Assembly: GCA_028717785.1 (NCBI GenBank)
Contig: JAQUND010000010.1
Location: forward strand, 1 to 49,994
DNA length: 49,994 nt
DNA from: Candidatus Nanoarchaeia archaeon
GTDB lineage: Archaea; Nanoarchaeota; Nanoarchaeia; SCGC-AAA011-G17; JAFCDX01
Reading direction: 5' to 3'
Positions 1 to 6,198 of the stretch are shown here, in pieces (positions within the stretch are counted from its first letter, which is position 1; each line of letters begins with the position of its first letter). The notes under the pieces are model-generated. The model was not told where the DNA came from. It made no database searches and saw only the letters and a list, made by a program, of their open reading frames with translations. A program made the translations under genes and the position numbers.

Positions 1-1
1 C

Positions 2-196
2 TTGACAAAACAAAAATATGAAGTCAATAAACAGATTTCCGAACTTGAGAGAAGACTCGAACAGACAGATCGTCTGCTCCGTAGAGCCAAAGCGACACTT
101 ACAAAGAAAGCTCTCGGCAAGGATTTGAATGATTTGTTGAATGATGTTCGAACTCAGTTCCCGAATTTGCAGATTGAAGGCGTAAGGAAAGAATAA
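2..196 (+). CDS. small coiled-coil protein, probably 5'-truncated
   Basis: Sixty-four residues are visible from a TTG at the window edge; the true start may lie upstream. The sequence is Lys/Arg/Glu/Leu-rich with heptad-like spacing (ISELERRLEQTDRLLRRAKA), suggesting a coiled coil. No catalytic motif is visible. It ends ten bases before a tRNA-Ser gene. Function unknown. Confidence 0.5.
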   Translation: MTKQKYEVNKQISELERRLEQTDRLLRRAKATLTKKALGKDLNDLLNDVRTQFPNLQIEGVRKE

Positions 197-205
197 AAGA
201 GATTT

Positions 206-287
206 GGAGAGATATGCTAATGGTAAGCAACAAGTTTGCTAAACTTGCGTCCGAAAGGACTTCGGGGTTCGAATCCCCGTCTCTCCG
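206..287 (+). tRNA. tRNA-Ser(GCT)
   Basis: The acceptor GGAGAGA pairs with TCTCTCC. The anticodon arm CAAGT-TTGCTAA-ACTTG gives anticodon GCT, reading AGC/AGU. A long variable arm (GTCC-GAAA-GGAC) marks it as type II, and the T-arm GGGG-TTCGAAT-CCCC is canonical. The discriminator is G, as usual for Ser. CCA is not encoded. Confidence 0.95.
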
Positions 288-327
288 TATTTTAATAAAA
301 CAAGGCGATTGGTTTAAAGCTTTGTTG

Positions 328-582
328 ATGTACTTGGCTGCAGGTTTTGGTAACTTCAAGTCTTTTATGAACAAATATGATGTAAAAGGATATGAAAAGG
401 AAATAAAACAAGTATATAAAGAAATTAGGAGACAATCGACTATTTCTAAAGACTGGTGGGTGCAACCAAAAAAATACAGAAGGTTGATGGGATACCAGAT
501 TTTAGCAGATAGAATTTTTAAAGATAATCCAATTCGAATAAAAGTTTATGAGCATATAACTTTTGATGTTGTTCACAATTAA
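328..582 (+). CDS. hypothetical protein
   Basis: This frame continues upstream into the tRNA, so the real start is one of the later ATGs, 328 or 367; neither has a good ribosome binding site. The product is about 84 residues, basic and aromatic (KDWWVQPKKYRRLMGYQ), and rather helical. No family is recognised. It lies between tRNA-Ser and a second small gene. Confidence 0.45.
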   Translation: MYLAAGFGNFKSFMNKYDVKGYEKEIKQVYKEIRRQSTISKDWWVQPKKYRRLMGYQILADRIFKDNPIRIKVYEHITFDVVHN

Positions 583-609
583 TGAACAAATGGAGATATT
601 GAACAAGAT

Positions 610-819
610 ATGCATAAAACAAATGCTCGGATGGATTGGACTGTTTTAGATGTTTTAGTATATAGACCTTTTGAATGTCCGAGAAATCTAGATCTTTGTA
701 TTTCTTTTCATAAAGGGACATTGCCTGATACAACTTATGGACAAGAAAAAGAGCGATGTCCATTCTTTATAAGTGAAGAAGAAAGTTTTGAGCATATTGA
801 TATTGAATGTCAAGATTAA
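610..819 (+). CDS. hypothetical protein
   Basis: A 69-residue protein starting at ATG 610, with GGAG at 592-595 as a distant possible binding site. It contains three Cys, a run of acidic residues (ISEEESFEHIDIECQD) at the C-terminus and no recognised domain. The stop abuts the tRNA-Leu gene that starts at 821. Function unknown. Confidence 0.5.
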   Translation: MHKTNARMDWTVLDVLVYRPFECPRNLDLCISFHKGTLPDTTYGQEKERCPFFISEEESFEHIDIECQD

Positions 820-820
820 T

Positions 821-905
821 GCCCGGGTGGCGGAATCGCTAGACGCACCAGGCTTAGGACCTGGCGCCGAAAGGCGTGGGAGTTGAAGTCTCCCCCTGGG
901 CACCA
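821..905 (+). tRNA. tRNA-Leu(TAG), CCA encoded, swapped 19-56 pair
   Basis: The acceptor GCCCGGG pairs with CCTGGGC and ACCA follows (902-905). The anticodon arm CCAGG-CTTAGGA-CCTGG gives TAG, and a type II variable arm is present. The D-loop reads TCGCTAG where TTGGTAG is usual, and the T-loop reads TTGAAGT instead of TTCAAGT. The normal G19-C56 tertiary pair therefore appears changed to C19-G56, which looks compensatory. Confidence 0.93.
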
Positions 906-1048
906 TATAAATTGCTAATTCAGTTTTTAAGAGACAATGTTTGGTTTTTATGTTCCAATTGTCATTCTTTTGTAATAAAAAGATTAGGTCTGATTCATGA
1001 AATTGCTAATTCAATATTTAAAAGTCGCTGTTTTGGCCAGGAGATAAA
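906..1048 (+). other. 143-base spacer without a convincing gene
   Basis: An open frame runs from the tRNA through this stretch but has no start or binding site of its own. A 14-base direct repeat (AAATTGCTAATTCA, near 909 and 999) and a weak hairpin (GACAAT/ATTGTC with TGG/CCA inside, about 931-963) are visible. It may be a decayed gene; nothing firmer can be said. Confidence 0.3.
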
Positions 1049-1429
1049 ATGGCTGAAGTTGAAGATTTAGAAGCAATTTTCAGGTTACGAAAACATGAAC
1101 CTACACAGGTAGAACTTAAAGAGTTAGAAGAAATCAAGAAAAAAACTACTAAAAATAAATTTGCTTTTTTGCGAGATGGTAAAGTTAATTTAACGGAAAA
1201 TGAAATCGAAAAAATAAATCAAGTTAATTCTAAACTTGAACCTATAATTCCTAGAAATTGGCGACAGGATTATAAAAAATTTAAAGATAAAAAGACAGGT
1301 AATGAAAGATATGTCGAAATGAAATCACCACCTTTGCTTAGAAGAGTTGGTGAACATACAGATATAGGCCAGATGCTGGAATCGGGAGACAACTCGGACT
1401 CAAAATCCGAGGGACCGCAAGGTCCGTAA
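1049..1429 (+). CDS. hypothetical basic protein whose C-terminus is read from a tRNA gene
   Basis: Starts at ATG 1049 after CCAGGAGATAAA, a strong binding site. The 126-residue product is charged and helical (ELKELEEIKKKTTKNK; IPRNWRQDYKKFKDKKTG) with no recognised domain. The last 21 codons lie within the tRNA-Leu(CAA) gene at 1367-1452, so the stop at 1427-1429 falls in tRNA sequence. Either the two overlap genuinely or an older protein end was replaced when the tRNA moved in. Confidence 0.6.
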   Translation: MAEVEDLEAIFRLRKHEPTQVELKELEEIKKKTTKNKFAFLRDGKVNLTENEIEKINQVNSKLEPIIPRNWRQDYKKFKDKKTGNERYVEMKSPPLLRRVGEHTDIGQMLESGDNSDSKSEGPQGP

Positions 1430-1452
1430 GGGTTCAAGTCCCTTTCTGGCCA
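1367..1452 (+). tRNA. tRNA-Leu(CAA)
   Basis: The acceptor GGCCAGA pairs with TCTGGCC. The anticodon arm TCGGA-CTCAAAA-TCCGA gives CAA. The variable arm is GGACC-GCAA-GGTCC and the T-loop TTCAAGT is canonical. The discriminator is A, as expected for Leu; CCA is not encoded. The upstream protein-coding frame overlaps its first 63 bases. Confidence 0.95.
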
Positions 1453-1471
1453 AATTTGATCTTTGAAATTA

Positions 1472-1656
1472 ATTGGTTGTATCTTTTAACGATTAGTGCT
1501 TACATTTTTATCTTGGTTCAAATCCAAGACCCGGCACTCAGTTGATTGTGGCTGAGCTTATGTCAATTGGGTGCCGGGTTAGCCGAACTGGTTCAGGCAA
1601 CAGTCTCAAGAACTGTCAAAAAGAAAAACAGCATTGATAACTCAGATGCAACCAGT
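1472..1656 (+). tRNA. candidate circularly permuted tRNA-Leu(CAA)
   Basis: The 3' half comes first: T-arm CTTGG-TTCAAAT-CCAAG (1512-1528), acceptor strand ACCCGGC (1529-1535), discriminator A. The 5' half follows: acceptor GCCGGGT (1573-1579), TA, D-arm GCC-GAACTGGTTCA-GGC, and anticodon arm ACAGT-CTCAAGA-ACTGT (1600-1616), anticodon CAA. The two acceptor strands pair perfectly, and the spacer extends the helix by eight pairs (TCAGTTGA with TCAATTGG, counting G-U). The flanks also pair: 1492-1500 with 1630-1638 (9 pairs) and 1472-1484 with 1644-1656 (13 pairs). The break lies in the long variable arm of a type II tRNA. Structure seen directly; function inferred. Confidence 0.75.
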
Positions 1657-1669
1657 TTTTAAATTTTAG

Positions 1670-1890
1670 GCCCTTGTAGCATAAACTGGACAGTGCACTC
1701 GGAAAAACGGACCGGGACTCTTAACGGAGGGCATTGACCGATCGTAGGCGAGTTCCATGGTTGCGGCAGAACTGATACGCTGCCAAAGATCTGGCGACAG
1801 CTTTGGAGGGTTTGTAAACAGCGGCAGGAATCGCGTTTCCTAAGAGGAGCTCTAATCAATGTTATGTGGGTTCAAGTCCCACCAAGGGCA
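1670..1890 (+). tRNA. tRNA-like gene interrupted by a structured GC-rich insert
   Basis: The ends form a canonical tRNA body: acceptor GCCCTTG/CAAGGGC, D-arm GCAT-AAACTGGACA-GTGC, T-arm GTGGG-TTCAAGT-CCCAC, discriminator A at 1890. About 165 bases lie between the D-arm and T-arm. They are GC-richer than the surroundings and highly foldable: 1748-1756 pairs with 1827-1834 (one bulged G), CTCTTA 1718-1723 with TAAGAG 1841-1846, and CCAAAG/CTTTGG (1783-1806) encloses a stem capped by a GCGA tetraloop. Near the D-arm, CTCGG can pair with CCGGG around a nine-base loop lacking U33. The anticodon cannot be assigned. Group I core motifs (AGACTA/TAGTC type) are not visible. Confidence 0.65.
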
Positions 1891-1897
1891 AAATTAT

Positions 1898-1970
1898 GTT
1901 AGCGTAGCTCAATTGGTAGAGCACCAGGCTCATATCCTGAAGGTTGATGGTTCAAGTCCATTCGCTAACA
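1898..1970 (+). tRNA. tRNA with CAT anticodon (elongator Met or Ile2)
   Basis: The acceptor GTTAGCG pairs fully with CGCTAAC, so it is not initiator-like. The D-arm is GCTCAATTGGTAGAGC and the T-loop is TTCAAGT. Anticodon loop CTCATAT gives CAT; the closing 27-43 pair is a C/A mismatch. Whether it is Met or lysidine-modified Ile2 cannot be told from sequence alone. Confidence 0.93.
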
Positions 1971-2018
1971 AATTTTCTAAAAAGTATATAAGAATCTACT
2001 GGTAAACGGGAGATTCTT

Positions 2019-2201
2019 ATGACTGAATTAGATAAGAGACGGAACGGCCTTTTTACCTGTTTAGATTGCACAAAAGCAAAGTCAAAGGAATGTTTTGGTT
2101 GTAAAAACTGGCATTTGTTCGATTTGGATGTAGAGCTTTCAAGTTTGTCATATAGCGAAAAAAGCGACAGATATGCTAAGAAATCTGGAGGAATAGGCTA
2201 A
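2019..2201 (+). CDS. small zinc-ribbon-like protein
   Basis: Sixty residues from ATG 2019, with GGGAG upstream. Cys pairs CLDC near residue 14 and CFGC near 27 form a likely zinc site. The C-terminus (about 2186-2201) runs into a sequence that resembles the 5' half of a tRNA. Similar tiny Cys-rich proteins recur throughout this tRNA region. Function unknown. Confidence 0.6.
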   Translation: MTELDKRRNGLFTCLDCTKAKSKECFGCKNWHLFDLDVELSSLSYSEKSDRYAKKSGGIG

Positions 2202-2222
2202 CGGTAAGTCAACGGTCTTGAT
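2186..2222 (+). pseudogene. truncated tRNA (5' half, tRNA-Gln-like)
   Basis: TGGAGGA, a D-arm-like GGC-TAACGGTAA-GTC and an anticodon-like loop TCTTGAT (TTG would be Gln) are present. No matching 3' half (TCCTCCA or an orphan T-arm) is seen nearby; a homing endonuclease gene follows directly. It is probably a tRNA broken by the insertion. A complete tRNA-Gln(TTG) exists at 22031. Confidence 0.45.
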
Positions 2223-2237
2223 TGTCTAAAGTTTTTA

Positions 2238-2263
2238 TATAGACTTCTTTAAAAAGGAGTCTA
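2238..2263 (+). promoter_or_regulatory. hairpin occluding the ribosome binding site of the homing endonuclease
   Basis: ATAGACT pairs with AGTCTAT around a loop holding most of the AAGGAG sequence, directly before ATG 2265. Comparable hairpins limit early translation of phage homing endonucleases in T4-type phages; the regulatory role here is inferred. Confidence 0.55.
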
Positions 2264-2264
2264 T

Positions 2265-2822
2265 ATGCAAAAAAATTATGTTCCATATAACAAGGGAAAA
2301 ACTTTAGAACAAATTTTTGGAAAGCAAAAAGCTGAAGAAATAATTGCAAGTCAAGTTAAAAGCAAAAAAGGTAAGAGTTCGGGAAAATGTAGTGATCCAG
2401 TATTAGAGCGACAAAGAAGAGAAAGTATAAGTCGAACAGCAAAGTTAACAAAAAGTACTGGTGGCTATAGAAAAGGTTCTGGGAGAGGAAAAAAGGGTTG
2501 GTTTAAAGGATATTTTTGTGATAGCAGTTGGGAATTAGCTTGGGTAATTTATCATTTAGATCATGGAATTGAGTTTGAAAGAAATCATGAAAGATTTGAA
2601 TATGAATATAATGAAGAGAAGCATTTTTATATACCTGATTTTAAAAAAGACGGGAATTTTGTCGAAGTAAAAGGTTTCAAGAATGGACAGTTCTATGCAA
2701 AAATGCAATGTTTTCCAAAGCATCTAACAATAGAAATTTGTGATGCAAAGAAAATGGAACCAATTTTAAATTATGTAAATTCAGTTTATGGGCTTGATTA
2801 TATAAAGTTGTATGAGAAATAA
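2265..2822 (+). CDS. PD-(D/E)XK homing endonuclease with NUMOD3-like motif
   Basis: The N-terminus (residues 6-40) has the NUMOD3-like pattern NKGKTLEQIFGKQKAEEI, typical of DNA-binding parts of homing endonucleases. The C-terminal half carries a PD-(D/E)XK core: WELAW with an acidic residue, then YIPDF and FVEVKG. It would cleave a specific phage DNA site and promote its own spread. It sits between a broken tRNA and tRNA-Ser(TGA), and its start codon follows a hairpin hiding the binding site. The length (185 aa) fits a small free-standing enzyme. Cleavage specificity is unknown. Confidence 0.8.
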   Translation: MQKNYVPYNKGKTLEQIFGKQKAEEIIASQVKSKKGKSSGKCSDPVLERQRRESISRTAKLTKSTGGYRKGSGRGKKGWFKGYFCDSSWELAWVIYHLDHGIEFERNHERFEYEYNEEKHFYIPDFKKDGNFVEVKGFKNGQFYAKMQCFPKHLTIEICDAKKMEPILNYVNSVYGLDYIKLYEK

Positions 2823-2826
2823 TTTT

Positions 2827-2915
2827 GGTGGGGTGGCAGAGTTTGGTTTATTGCGCCGGTCTTGAAAACCGGAGGGCCTGTAAGGGTTCCGTGGGTTCAA
2901 ATCCTACCCCCACCG
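2827..2915 (+). tRNA. tRNA-Ser(TGA)
   Basis: The acceptor GGTGGGG pairs with CCCCACC. The anticodon arm CCGGT-CTTGAAA-ACCGG gives TGA. It has a long variable arm, the T-arm GTGGG-TTCAAAT-CCTAC and discriminator G. CCA is not encoded. Confidence 0.95.
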
Positions 2916-2931
2916 TTTTTTAGAAGGTGTT

Positions 2932-3777
2932 ATGGCAATAAAAATTTTTTTAGATTCAAATATTTATCTTAGATTTTACGATAAAAAATCGAGTGAATAT
3001 TTTGTTTTGTTACGTAATTTGCCTTTATTAAAAGATAAGTTGTTTGTAACGCAACAAATTTTTAACGAAGTGAAAAGAAACAGTTTGAATGTTGCTTTGA
3101 GTTCTTTAGAATTGCAAATTCCAACAAAATTTTGTTCTTCAGATCCTTTAGTCAGTCGATACAATGAATATATTGATTTTTTACAGAACTATAAAACAAA
3201 TATTTTAGAATGTTTAATTAATGAAGTCGAAAACGGAACAGATGACGTGAGCAGGACATTACAAGAAACTTTTATAAACGTTCAAACGCCAACAGAATTG
3301 CAAATTTCAAAAGCAAGAGAACGTAAAGAGTTAGGTAATCCTCCTGGAAAACCTAACGATCCATTAGGTGATCAAATTTCTTGGGAACAATTATTGTCGA
3401 GTTTACAAACTAATGATGAACTTATTTTAGTAACAAACGATAACGATTTTGTTGTAAAAGGATTTAAAAAAGTTTTTTTAAATCCTTTTTTAAAAAAAGA
3501 GCTTGAGAGCAAAAAAATTTATAAGATAGTATGTTTTAATACGTTTAGTGAAGCTTTGAAAGAGATCAAAAAAACAGCTCATGAACTTTTTATTCCTGAG
3601 AATATTAAGTCGATTGCTCAAGAAGAAACTAGAGGTGTTACAGGTATTTCTAGTTTTGTCAATATAGAGATGGGGGTAACTGGTATGCAATTCGGAACAC
3701 CAGAAACATGGTATCCTCCTCAAAGAAATTCTGCTGTAGCAGCATTGACAGGAATTGGGAAAGGTATGATTGGATAA
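2932..3777 (+). CDS. PIN-domain-like nuclease
   Basis: Starts at ATG 2932 after AGAAGGTG. The N-terminal FLDSNIYLRFY carries the first PIN acidic residue; GDQISWEQLL (about residue 146) and LVTNDNDF (about 168) supply the later acidic cluster, as in PIN-like endoribonucleases of the DUF4935/PIN_8 type. The last 60 residues are a Gly/Thr-rich tail of unknown role. PIN proteins of the VapC class often cut tRNA or rRNA. Its position inside a tRNA array and near a permuted tRNA makes an RNA-processing role attractive, but this is inference. No antitoxin partner is seen. Confidence 0.75.
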   Translation: MAIKIFLDSNIYLRFYDKKSSEYFVLLRNLPLLKDKLFVTQQIFNEVKRNSLNVALSSLELQIPTKFCSSDPLVSRYNEYIDFLQNYKTNILECLINEVENGTDDVSRTLQETFINVQTPTELQISKARERKELGNPPGKPNDPLGDQISWEQLLSSLQTNDELILVTNDNDFVVKGFKKVFLNPFLKKELESKKIYKIVCFNTFSEALKEIKKTAHELFIPENIKSIAQEETRGVTGISSFVNIEMGVTGMQFGTPETWYPPQRNSAVAALTGIGKGMIG

Positions 3778-3780
3778 TTT

Positions 3781-3853
3781 GCCGATGTAGCTCAGTTGGT
3801 AGAGCAATACATTCGTAATGTGCAGGTCGGGGGTTCGAATCCCTTCATCGGCT
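3781..3853 (+). tRNA. tRNA-Thr(CGT)
   Basis: The acceptor GCCGATG pairs with CATCGGC. Anticodon loop TTCGTAA gives CGT. The D-arm GCTCAGTTGGTAGAGC and T-loop TTCGAAT are canonical; the T-stem has two G-T pairs. It begins three bases after the PIN gene. Confidence 0.94.
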
Positions 3854-3864
3854 TAGGATAGAAT

Positions 3865-4026
3865 ATGCATAATAAACTAGAGCGTTGCACAGACAATTTT
3901 TGTAGTGGTTTTAAAAATTGCGAGAATAGAGTTTTTGATTCTAGTAAAGAAGATTGTCGGGAGTGCAATGATGATGCTCAAGGAGCAATTGAAAAATGCT
4001 TTCAACAGATAAAGATAAATTGTTAA
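3865..4026 (+). CDS. small Cys-rich protein
   Basis: A 53-residue frame from ATG 3865 follows tRNA-Thr directly. Seven Cys are spread along it (CTDNFC, NC, CREC, KC, NC), suggesting metal binding or a knot-like fold. The weak binding site AGGATAG precedes it. The next gene starts inside it in another frame. Function unknown. Confidence 0.5.
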   Translation: MHNKLERCTDNFCSGFKNCENRVFDSSKEDCRECNDDAQGAIEKCFQQIKINC

Positions 4027-4151
4027 TTTTGAAAAATTCTTGCCATGAGTTGGTAAGAAAATGGACTGAGAAAGCACAGTCTAGCTGTATTACTGATGAC
4101 GAACGAGCTGTTTATTATGAATGTGCTGAAGAATTACACAATATATCATGA
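3996..4151 (+). CDS. small hypothetical protein
   Basis: Fifty-one residues from ATG 3996, with AAGGAG ten bases upstream inside the preceding gene. It is helical and charged (CHELVRKWTEKAQSSC; DDERAVYYECAEEL). The TGA stop overlaps the first two bases of tRNA-Cys. This end-to-start packing with a tRNA supports a real gene. No family is recognised. Confidence 0.55.
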   Translation: MLSTDKDKLLILKNSCHELVRKWTEKAQSSCITDDERAVYYECAEELHNIS

Positions 4152-4223
4152 CCCAGTAGCCAAGCGGTAAGGCACTAGTCTGCAAAACTAGCATTACGGT
4201 CGGTTCAAATCCGCCCTGGGTCT
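4150..4223 (+). tRNA. tRNA-Cys(GCA)
   Basis: The acceptor GACCCAG pairs with CTGGGTC. The anticodon arm CTAGT-CTGCAAA-ACTAG gives GCA. The T-loop TTCAAAT is canonical and the discriminator is T, normal for Cys. The 5' end overlaps the stop codon of the preceding small gene. Confidence 0.95.
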
Positions 4224-4245
4224 ATTAAATTTGGAATTTGTCGAA

Positions 4246-4752
4246 ATGAAGGAAGAAGAAAAATTAGCAGCATTAGCAAATAATTTCAGGATATTATCTG
4301 ATTGGAAAATTGTGTATGATTCTGATAGTCAATATAAGGGTCACTGTTGCAAGAACGTAAAAACAAAGAAAGCAACAGTTTATGCGTGGTATTCTGACGA
4401 AAAAGAACCAGAAGATTATCTTGTACACGAAGTGCTCCATATAGCAATAGCACAAGTGATTTATAGTTTTAAACATGAGCATTATGAAAAGGCTAGAGAA
4501 AAAGAAGAACTTTTAATACAGGATATATGCAAACTAATGTTTAGTTGCAAACAAATGACTTTACAAGACATATGTAGTGAACCATTAAAACCTTCTGTGA
4601 TGTATATGACGCAGGAAACATTTGATGAGTTCAAAGAGTTTGGGAAAGGCACAGAACTATTTGATGCAGATCCCAAGTGCGAACATGAAATTGTAGACGT
4701 GCCAGGTGGTGGAGTAAAATGCACTAAATGTACCGGTTGGTTTTGTTTTTGA
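4246..4752 (+). CDS. HExxH putative metallopeptidase-like protein with zinc ribbon
   Basis: ATG 4246 is preferred over an in-frame TTG at 4231. The central YLVHEVLHIAI contains HEVLH, the zinc-binding signature of zincin-like peptidases, followed by a helical segment with several acidic residues that could supply the third ligand. The C-terminus has CEH...CTKC, a short zinc ribbon. Small phage proteins with this layout are known, but their substrate is not. No signal peptide is present, so it is presumably cytoplasmic. It lies between tRNA-Cys and tRNA-Ser. Confidence 0.6.
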   Translation: MKEEEKLAALANNFRILSDWKIVYDSDSQYKGHCCKNVKTKKATVYAWYSDEKEPEDYLVHEVLHIAIAQVIYSFKHEHYEKAREKEELLIQDICKLMFSCKQMTLQDICSEPLKPSVMYMTQETFDEFKEFGKGTELFDADPKCEHEIVDVPGGGVKCTKCTGWFCF

Positions 4753-4808
4753 GTAAGCTACGACCTAGTTTAGCAAGGTTGAGTAACAAGGTTAATGAAA
4801 CTATATAA

Positions 4809-4892
4809 GGAGGTAGTCCGGTTGGTCGAGGGCCTTGTTTCGAAAACAAGCAAAGCTGAAAAGCTCCCCAGGTTCAATTCCTGGTACCTCCG
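4809..4892 (+). tRNA. tRNA-Ser(CGA)
   Basis: The acceptor GGAGGTA pairs with TACCTCC. The anticodon arm CTTGT-TTCGAAA-ACAAG gives CGA. The variable arm AGCT-GAAA-AGCT and T-loop TTCAATT are present; discriminator G. It is the third serine tRNA in this region. Confidence 0.94.
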
Positions 4893-4906
4893 TTGAAAGA
4901 GATAAT

Positions 4907-5047
4907 ATGGAGATTCTCTGTTCTCAATGCAATCAACAAGGTATAGCTTCTGCACTTGTTCCAGGAGTTTGTACGATCTGTGCAAATGCGCTACGTGGAA
5001 TTGTTATAGATCCGAGGGAACAATGCAATATACCGGCGAACGAATAA
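4907..5047 (+). CDS. small zinc-finger protein
   Basis: Forty-six residues from ATG 4907 with two CxxC pairs (CSQC near residue 5, CTIC near 24), a minimal zinc ribbon. AAAGAGAT lies upstream. Its 3' end overlaps the start of the following methyltransferase gene, consistent with translational coupling. Function unknown. Confidence 0.6.
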   Translation: MEILCSQCNQQGIASALVPGVCTICANALRGIVIDPREQCNIPANE

Positions 5048-5625
5048 TCCCGGAACATGCAGGTAAAGCTGCTCAGGGCAATATAGACATCCATGATTTA
5101 ATGTATCGTGAATTTCTAGTTGCAGTTGAAAATAAATTAGTACTTGATATTGCTTGTGGCTGCGGCATGGGCACAAAAATGCTTGCTAGTAGAGCATTAA
5201 GAGTACATGGTTATGACATTGATAAAGAAAGTATTGATTTTGCAAAAGAACATTACAATGGTTTAAATATAAAATATGATGTAGGGGATATCAAGCAAAT
5301 CCCTGAGATTGATAGTCTTTTCGATACAGTTGTTTCGGTAGAAACATTTGAACATGTTGAAAATGTCGAAAATGTAATCAGTGAAGTTTATAGAGTTTTG
5401 AAGCCCAATGGTATCTGGTGCTTTACTACTCCAAATGGTGAAAGATACCCTGATCATAAAATAGTAAAATATCATGTCAAGCATTATACTGAAAAAGAGC
5501 TGCATAGTTTGCTTGACAGTAAATTTGAAATATATGTAAGGAAAACGGGTTTAGAACCCGATATGACCGTGTATTTTAAACGTCCAACATTTGGCAATTA
5601 TAGTGTTTTTGGCGTGAAAAAATGA
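5023..5625 (+). CDS. class I SAM-dependent methyltransferase
   Basis: Start ATG 5023 has GAGGGAA close upstream; a longer frame exists, but this start leaves a typical N-terminus. Motif I is VLDIACGCGMGT (residues 41-52), followed by the acidic residue of GYDID that binds the ribose. A post-motif VSVETFEHVENV resembles small-molecule methyltransferases (UbiE/Methyltransf_11 type), and VLKPNG follows. About 200 residues. The target is unknown; tRNA, a sugar or a lipid are all possible. It overlaps the genes on both sides and probably forms an operon with the next two. Confidence 0.82.
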   Translation: MQYTGERIIPEHAGKAAQGNIDIHDLMYREFLVAVENKLVLDIACGCGMGTKMLASRALRVHGYDIDKESIDFAKEHYNGLNIKYDVGDIKQIPEIDSLFDTVVSVETFEHVENVENVISEVYRVLKPNGIWCFTTPNGERYPDHKIVKYHVKHYTEKELHSLLDSKFEIYVRKTGLEPDMTVYFKRPTFGNYSVFGVKK

Positions 5626-5864
5626 AAACAAAAGAGCAAATAGAACAAGCAATAGCGCAATGCGATGTTGCTCAGGAAAAAGATGACGCAAAGTTGTGCC
5701 CTGTGTGGCCAAATGACCCTAACGGGTTATATTGTATTGATTGCACATGTAGATATGCATGGCGTTGGGTGCTCGAGATTAAAGAAATGGAACTTGAGTT
5801 TTGTGAAAAATGCGTGCAAATGACAAATCATATTGATAACTTATGTCAGAAATGTAAAAAATGA
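5622..5864 (+). CDS. Cys-rich hypothetical protein
   Basis: Eighty residues starting in an ATGA overlap with the methyltransferase stop. It contains CIDCTC and later CEKC and CQKC, so up to two zinc sites. Trp-rich RYAWRWV lies in the middle. No family recognised; coupled translation is likely. Confidence 0.65.
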   Translation: MKTKEQIEQAIAQCDVAQEKDDAKLCPVWPNDPNGLYCIDCTCRYAWRWVLEIKEMELEFCEKCVQMTNHIDNLCQKCKK

Positions 5865-6190
5865 GTTGGTTAGGTGATGCTTGTACATGTCGGTGCGGGT
5901 GGACATGTGATCAAATTGCCGAGGACGATAAAATAAGAGTGTGTGAAAAATGTGGAATAGCTTTTGAAAGAAAATCTTATGGTTGGTGTCAAATGGAAAA
6001 AATAGAGCCTAAGAGATTGGTTGAAGCAAATTTGTGCGTTTCATTTTCTGAGGCTCGAAGAATGATACAAGTAATGCCTGAAGCTAAGCTGCTTGTTAGA
6101 TTGCAAGCAAAGGAAGCTGAAAAGTGGGGCAGAAGAAAAGTAAGAACGGATGGTAAGGACTGGAAGAATGTCAGTGACCGTTTTGAGTAA
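5861..6190 (+). CDS. zinc-ribbon protein with possible S4-like segment
   Basis: 109 residues, starting in an ATGA overlap. The N-terminal half has CTCRC, C, and CEKC (zinc ribbon). Residues 50-80 (RLVEANLCVSFSEARRMI) resemble the start of an S4 RNA-binding motif; this is a faint similarity only. The C-terminus is basic. A role in RNA binding would suit the tRNA-rich setting but is not shown. Confidence 0.6.
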   Translation: MSWLGDACTCRCGWTCDQIAEDDKIRVCEKCGIAFERKSYGWCQMEKIEPKRLVEANLCVSFSEARRMIQVMPEAKLLVRLQAKEAEKWGRRKVRTDGKDWKNVSDRFE

Positions 6191-6198
6191 TTTTGAAT

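Noticed and set aside
876..1070. 64-residue frame spanning the tRNA-Leu(TAG) 3' end
   Set aside because: It starts inside the tRNA, has no binding site and an unlikely composition; treated as spacer or relic.
1670..1890. Group I intron or tmRNA explanation for the interrupted tRNA
   Set aside because: Conserved group I P7-type sequences are not visible and the insert is short even for small group I introns; tmRNA ends and a tag frame are absent. Kept as an unassigned structured insert.
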